This document shows, piece after piece, positions 61,094 to 64,000 of a DNA stretch of 64,000 nt; the stretch's first letter is position 1; every line of letters begins with the position of its first letter. The stretch comes from UWMA-0277 sp965183885. Its GTDB lineage: Bacteria; Bacteroidota; Bacteroidia; Flavobacteriales; BACL11. The stretch spans positions 682,001 through 746,000 of the forward strand of contig OZ238992.1 of the NCBI GenBank assembly GCA_965183885.1. Direction: 5' to 3'. The notes under the pieces are model-generated. The model was not told where the DNA came from, made no database searches, and was given only the letters and a program-made list of their open reading frames with translations. A program made the translations under genes and the position numbers.

Positions 61094-61789
61094 CTACATC
61101 TTCAAATAAAAGTCCTTACAGAGTTGGGTGTATGCATCAGTATAATTATGCCTGGATTTTTCTATGGTTAGCTCCTCAGTTTTTAGTTCAGCTTTAGTAA
61201 ATGAAAACGCTAACATCACTCTTTTTACAGGAGCCGTTGCATTCCCCTTTACATTACAAACCCTACTACAATATAAATGCTGTGCAGTAGCAATATTACA
61301 AAACTGCTTTTCCGAATCTTTAGGTATTATTACTGCAAACACTCCTTTTGCTGAAAGCAAATTTGCTGCATGCTGTATTAAGTCTTTAAATGATAGCGTA
61401 TTGGTACGCCTAGCAATAGCCCTTCTTTCCTGAGAGTTATCTTCAGGGAAAAACGGAGGATTACTTACTATTAAATCAAACTGGTTTTTAGGAGTAAAAT
61501 CTTGCAAAGAGGTATGGTTGATTTTAATTCTTTCCTTCCAATCAGAATTTATGCTATTTTTTTGAGCTTCTTGGCTAGCAGCCTTGTCAATTTCAATTCC
61601 AACAATACTACTTTCTGGGTTTCTTTGGGCAAGCATTAATGTTATTAATCCTGTTCCACAACCTATATCCAAAATAGTATTTGATTCCTTACATGGTACC
61701 CAAGCTCCTAATAATACGCCATCAGTACCTACCTTCATTGCTGATTGCTCTTGTATTATAGTAAACTTCTTAAATTTGAAAACAGACAT
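61094..61789 (-). CDS. tRNA1(Val) A37 N6-methyltransferase (TrmN6/YfiC type)
   Basis: A 231-residue SAM-dependent methyltransferase. FTIIQEQSAMKVGTDGVLLG (20 residues) opens the family; the SAM loop is ILDIGCGTGLITLMLA (about 40-55), and LIVSNPPFFPE (about 107-117) is the N6-adenine catalytic NPPF motif. It methylates A37 in tRNA1(Val) in E. coli. It ends 17 bp past the third terminator, converging on the tRNA-Ser region. That neighbourhood may be chance. Confidence 0.9.
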   Translation of the reverse strand: MSVFKFKKFTIIQEQSAMKVGTDGVLLGAWVPCKESNTILDIGCGTGLITLMLAQRNPESSIVGIEIDKAASQEAQKNSINSDWKERIKINHTSLQDFTPKNQFDLIVSNPPFFPEDNSQERRAIARRTNTLSFKDLIQHAANLLSAKGVFAVIIPKDSEKQFCNIATAQHLYCSRVCNVKGNATAPVKRVMLAFSFTKAELKTEELTIEKSRHNYTDAYTQLCKDFYLKM

Positions 61790-61830
61790 CCTTGTTGTTT
61801 ATTAAGCTATTTGTTTTTGCTTATCAGAAA

Positions 61831-62520
61831 TTATAAATGAATCTCAATTGAGCACCCAATCAAAATCCCATTCTGTGTTATATTTTCCCAACTATTATAT
61901 GTGCTATTATAATAAATAATAGCAGGATTTATTGAAACACTTTCACCCTCATTAAGGTATAATTGATGTCCAATACCTAGCGAAGAAGTATTAATATCAC
62001 TGTTTATTGAATATCCTACTTGAGCATAAGTGTTATTAAGATAACCTCTTAAAAACGGACCTATTACTGATGATGTTAATGCTTGGTCCCCAGAAGAAAA
62101 AGAATTGAACGCTAATGAGACACCTAAAATAACATCTTTTGTAAGAAAGCCTCCAACAGATGCTAGTAATGCAATACTAGTTGAAGAATGAAAATTCTCA
62201 TTCTCCTGACCGCTCTCATACATAAAAGTTGATGCTCCACTAAGTAATATTTTTTTAGCCTTAGGTTTACTAGTACTTTTAATTGAAAATACTTCCTTGT
62301 CTCCATTAGAATATTTAATCAAAAATATATCCTCTTTTAGTTTAGTATAAATAGGGCCATCTTGATTACTATAAACCTTATACTTAATAGCTTCTTCATT
62401 AACTTCAAGTACCTTAGCACTAATCTCTTCCCCATCTTTTAACAGGATAATATCATGTAAAAGGCCCTGCCCAAGTCCAATCATTGGCAAACAAAACAAT
62501 ATAAGTAATAGTTTTTTCAT
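61831..62520 (-). CDS. Hypothetical outer membrane protein with LKDGEEI-type N-terminal domain
   Basis: A 229-residue exported protein. Signal peptide 1-18 (...MIGLGQG); then a small beta domain (about 22-75, DIILLKDGEEISAKVLEV ... FLIKYSNGDKEVF) often found in Bacteroidota envelope proteins; then glycine- and serine-rich strands that look like a small beta-barrel (about 100-229), ending in EIHL. I choose the ATG at 62520 (MKKLLLIL), where the signal peptide begins. Function unknown. Confidence 0.7.
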   Translation of the reverse strand: MKKLLLILFCLPMIGLGQGLLHDIILLKDGEEISAKVLEVNEEAIKYKVYSNQDGPIYTKLKEDIFLIKYSNGDKEVFSIKSTSKPKAKKILLSGASTFMYESGQENENFHSSTSIALLASVGGFLTKDVILGVSLAFNSFSSGDQALTSSVIGPFLRGYLNNTYAQVGYSINSDINTSSLGIGHQLYLNEGESVSINPAIIYYNSTYNSWENITQNGILIGCSIEIHL

Positions 62521-62583
62521 AATTTTTATTTTTTTCAAACTTAACAAAAAATACTTAGTAAAACAATGATAATTGTGTGGTGC

Positions 62584-62610
62584 AATAAGAAAACCACCCT
62601 ATTTGGGTGG
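62584..62610 (-). terminator. Terminator of the OmpA lipoprotein gene
   Basis: The stem CCACCC/GGGTGG with a 5-nt loop, read on the minus strand into TTTTCTTATT, about 30 bp past the stop. Confidence 0.85.
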
Positions 62611-62639
62611 CTTCTAATTCAATCAATTTATTAAAAAAA

Positions 62640-63638
62640 CTACTCTTCTAATAGCTCAAACAAATCATCTAAGTTTGGTGAGAGTATCATTTCAATTCTT
62701 CTATTAGCACTTCTTCCTGCTTTAGTTTTGTTAGTTGCTATTGGCACAAATTCACCTCTACCTGCTGCTGTAAGCTGCAATGGATTAAGCGCAGGGTTCT
62801 TAGTTAGTACCTTTACCACATTTGTAGCTCTTAACACACTTAAATCCCAGTTGTCTTTTACTGAACTTCTTCCACTTAAAGGAATACTATCAGTATGTCC
62901 TTCTACAAGTATATCTAAGCTTTCTTGGCTCGCTAAAGCTGTAGCTAATTTATTTAATGCAGCAACTCCCCCAGTATTTACAACATACTTACCTGAAGCA
63001 AATAACAAATCTTCTTCCAAAGAAATATATACTTTTCCATTACGCTGCTCAATAGTTAAGCCCTCTCCTTCAAGTCCAATTAAGGCTTTAGAGATACTCT
63101 GCTTTAAAGCTGTAACCATAGAGTCTTTTTTATTGATAATCATTTCCAATTCCGTAACCCTAACTGATCTGGCATCTAACTCCTCTTGTGCTAATTTTAA
63201 TTCCTCCTCCTTTGCATCTAAAGAGTTTGAAAGCTTATTTAACTCATCTTCTTTTGAAAAAAGCTCAGCTTGTGCTTGTTCTAACTGTTCTAATAATTTC
63301 TTAGTTTCCTTTGCTTTATCAGCCATATACCTACTATTTTTAGAAATCAATAGGTCATAAGCTGTATTTAATTCATCATGCTTGTTTTGCAAAATTTCTA
63401 ATGCCTTACCATTTTGTACTGAATCATTCCTTAGCACTGAAATTTGTGCTTCTAAATCTGCAATAGTTCCTTCCTTCTCTTCCAACTCTCCACTTAAGGC
63501 TAAAACCTTTTTTTCTTGTAGGCTAAGGGCACTTTTTGTTAACTCTTGTTCTGTTAATAGTGCATTATGTATTTTAGGAGTAACACAAGAACTAAGTACT
63601 AGTAATACTGCACTAAAATAGAGGATTGATTTTTGCAT
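62640..63638 (-). CDS. OmpA-family lipoprotein with coiled coil
   Basis: A 332-residue protein. The signal ends in a lipobox (LVLSSC, Cys 18), so it is likely lipid-anchored. Residues about 35-195 form a long coiled coil rich in Glu, Lys and Leu. Residues about 215-330 form the OmpA C-terminal domain with LLFASGKYVVNTGG, ILVEGHTDSIPLSG, DLSVLRATNVVKVL and SANRRIEMILSP, including the peptidoglycan-binding Asp and Arg. It would tie the envelope to peptidoglycan. The ATG at 63638 (MQKSILYF) is chosen as the signal peptide start; the 22 codons upstream are in the promoter region. Confidence 0.9.
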   Translation of the reverse strand: MQKSILYFSAVLLVLSSCVTPKIHNALLTEQELTKSALSLQEKKVLALSGELEEKEGTIADLEAQISVLRNDSVQNGKALEILQNKHDELNTAYDLLISKNSRYMADKAKETKKLLEQLEQAQAELFSKEDELNKLSNSLDAKEEELKLAQEELDARSVRVTELEMIINKKDSMVTALKQSISKALIGLEGEGLTIEQRNGKVYISLEEDLLFASGKYVVNTGGVAALNKLATALASQESLDILVEGHTDSIPLSGRSSVKDNWDLSVLRATNVVKVLTKNPALNPLQLTAAGRGEFVPIATNKTKAGRSANRRIEMILSPNLDDLFELLEE

Positions 63639-63661
63639 AATTATAATTATTTTATTCTTCT

Positions 63662-63669
63662 CAAAATTA
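63662..63669 (-). promoter_or_regulatory. TAnnTTTG box for the OmpA lipoprotein
   Basis: Minus-strand TAATTTTG, 23 nt before the ATG at 63638. Confidence 0.65.
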
Positions 63670-63779
63670 CAAAGGAAGTAAAGGGAAACCCAAAATAAAA
63701 ACAATACTTTTCAACAGCAAAATATTAAAATTAATAATTCCTTAATATCCTCTTAACCTAAAGTAACTGCTACAGCTTT

Positions 63780-63787
63780 TATTTTTG
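63780..63787 (+). promoter_or_regulatory. TAnnTTTG box for the gene at the right edge
   Basis: TATTTTTG, 23 nt before the ATG at 63811. Confidence 0.6.
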
Positions 63788-63810
63788 TATAAAAATTAAA
63801 AGAAAATAAA

Positions 63811-64000
63811 ATGTACTGGAAAGAAAGACTAGACAAAATGATTGCAAAGGGCAATTATAAAAAAGACAACAGTTGGCAAGCATTAAAAGGTGAAACTGCT
63901 TTTATATTACTGCATAACAAGAATAAAAAAAAACGGAGTTATCACCGCTGTAAATGACACCTATTTACTAATTAATGAATTCAAAAACAAAGACAATATC
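63811..64000 (+). pseudogene. Unknown gene, frameshifted at an A9 run, 3' partial
   Basis: From the ATG at 63811, behind a promoter box, the frame reads MYWKERLDKMIAKGNYKKDN ... ETAFILLHNKN and then hits nine A's (63925-63933). In the starting frame it continues KKKRSYHRCK and stops at TGA 63955 (48 codons). One A fewer would give NKKNGVITAVNDTYLLINEF, which stays open to the window end with natural amino acid use. So the coding sequence appears to change frame by +1 at the A-run. It could be a sequencing error, a real knock-out, or expression by polymerase slippage. I do not recognise the protein. Confidence 0.6.

Noticed and set aside
61094..61789. A functional link between tRNA-Ser and the neighbouring tRNA methyltransferase
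   Set aside because: The enzyme family acts on tRNA1(Val), the genes converge, and terminators separate them. Adjacency alone is not evidence.

Overview
The window is AT-rich chromosomal DNA from a member of the Bacteroidota, most likely the order Flavobacteriales. Four things point there. Most genes are preceded by the Bacteroidota sigma-factor box TAnnTTTG (I count about 25 matches in promoter position). Signal peptides end in the typical ...AQ form. There is type IX secretion material: a PorG/DUF6089 protein, a T9SS sorting domain and SprB-type repeats. The gene order CBS protein - Omp85-like - nadK - porG - uppS - bamA - skp - skp - murI is characteristic of the phylum. I cannot fix the family; the repeat style of the giant protein would suit the Cryomorphaceae/Crocinitomicaceae/Vicingaceae group, but that is a guess.

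Layout. 1-3.6 kb: the 3' end of a Na/phosphate cotransporter, a porin, a LuxE-like acyl-protein synthetase, a GNAT acetyltransferase and a tiny Cys-containing protein. 3.7-19.1 kb (minus strand): a 4727-residue secreted adhesin-like protein and an OmpA-family protein in one apparent operon. The giant gene has a seven-motif FG-GAP propeller, about 36 SprB repeats, 17 copies of a second Cys-containing repeat, an inserted DUF1566-like domain and a type-A T9SS tail. 19.5-21 kb: alpha/beta hydrolase and pdxJ. 21.2-30.3 kb: envelope biogenesis run (outer membrane assembly, lipid carrier, peptidoglycan precursor, T9SS PorG). 30.3-35.6 kb: gamma-carbonic-anhydrase-like protein, NifU-type scaffold, ferredoxin, secreted cyclophilin and the KorAB 2-oxoacid:ferredoxin oxidoreductase. 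35.7-40.5 kb: a HupE-like membrane protein and the E2/E1 genes of 2-oxoglutarate dehydrogenase, so two routes for 2-oxoglutarate oxidation lie side by side. 40.6-45.2 kb: operon of an RND/MMPL transporter, rmlA, a polyprenyl synthase and a small conserved protein. 45.3-49.4 kb: translation cluster (rplM, rpsI, rpsB, tsf, pyrH, frr, all minus strand). 49.5-53.2 kb: kbl, gdhA, dprA. 53.3-60.7 kb: TonB-dependent receptor, kdsB, an HU/SPOR fusion, thioesterase, glycosyltransferase 9, tatD and asparaginase. 60.7-61.1 kb: tRNA-Ser(GGA) followed by two extra copies of its 3' end, each with its own terminator. 61.1-64 kb: a tRNA methyltransferase, a small outer membrane protein, an OmpA lipoprotein and the start of a gene broken by an A9 run.

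Most of the window is ordinary core genome. The parts that deserve a second look are the tRNA-tail/terminator triplet near 60.7-61.1 kb, the architecture and DNA-level amplification of the giant adhesin, the set of start codons lying only 4-5 nt behind a promoter box (probable leaderless mRNAs), and the homopolymer frameshift at the right edge. All function calls rest on reading translated sequence and motifs; no database search was run.
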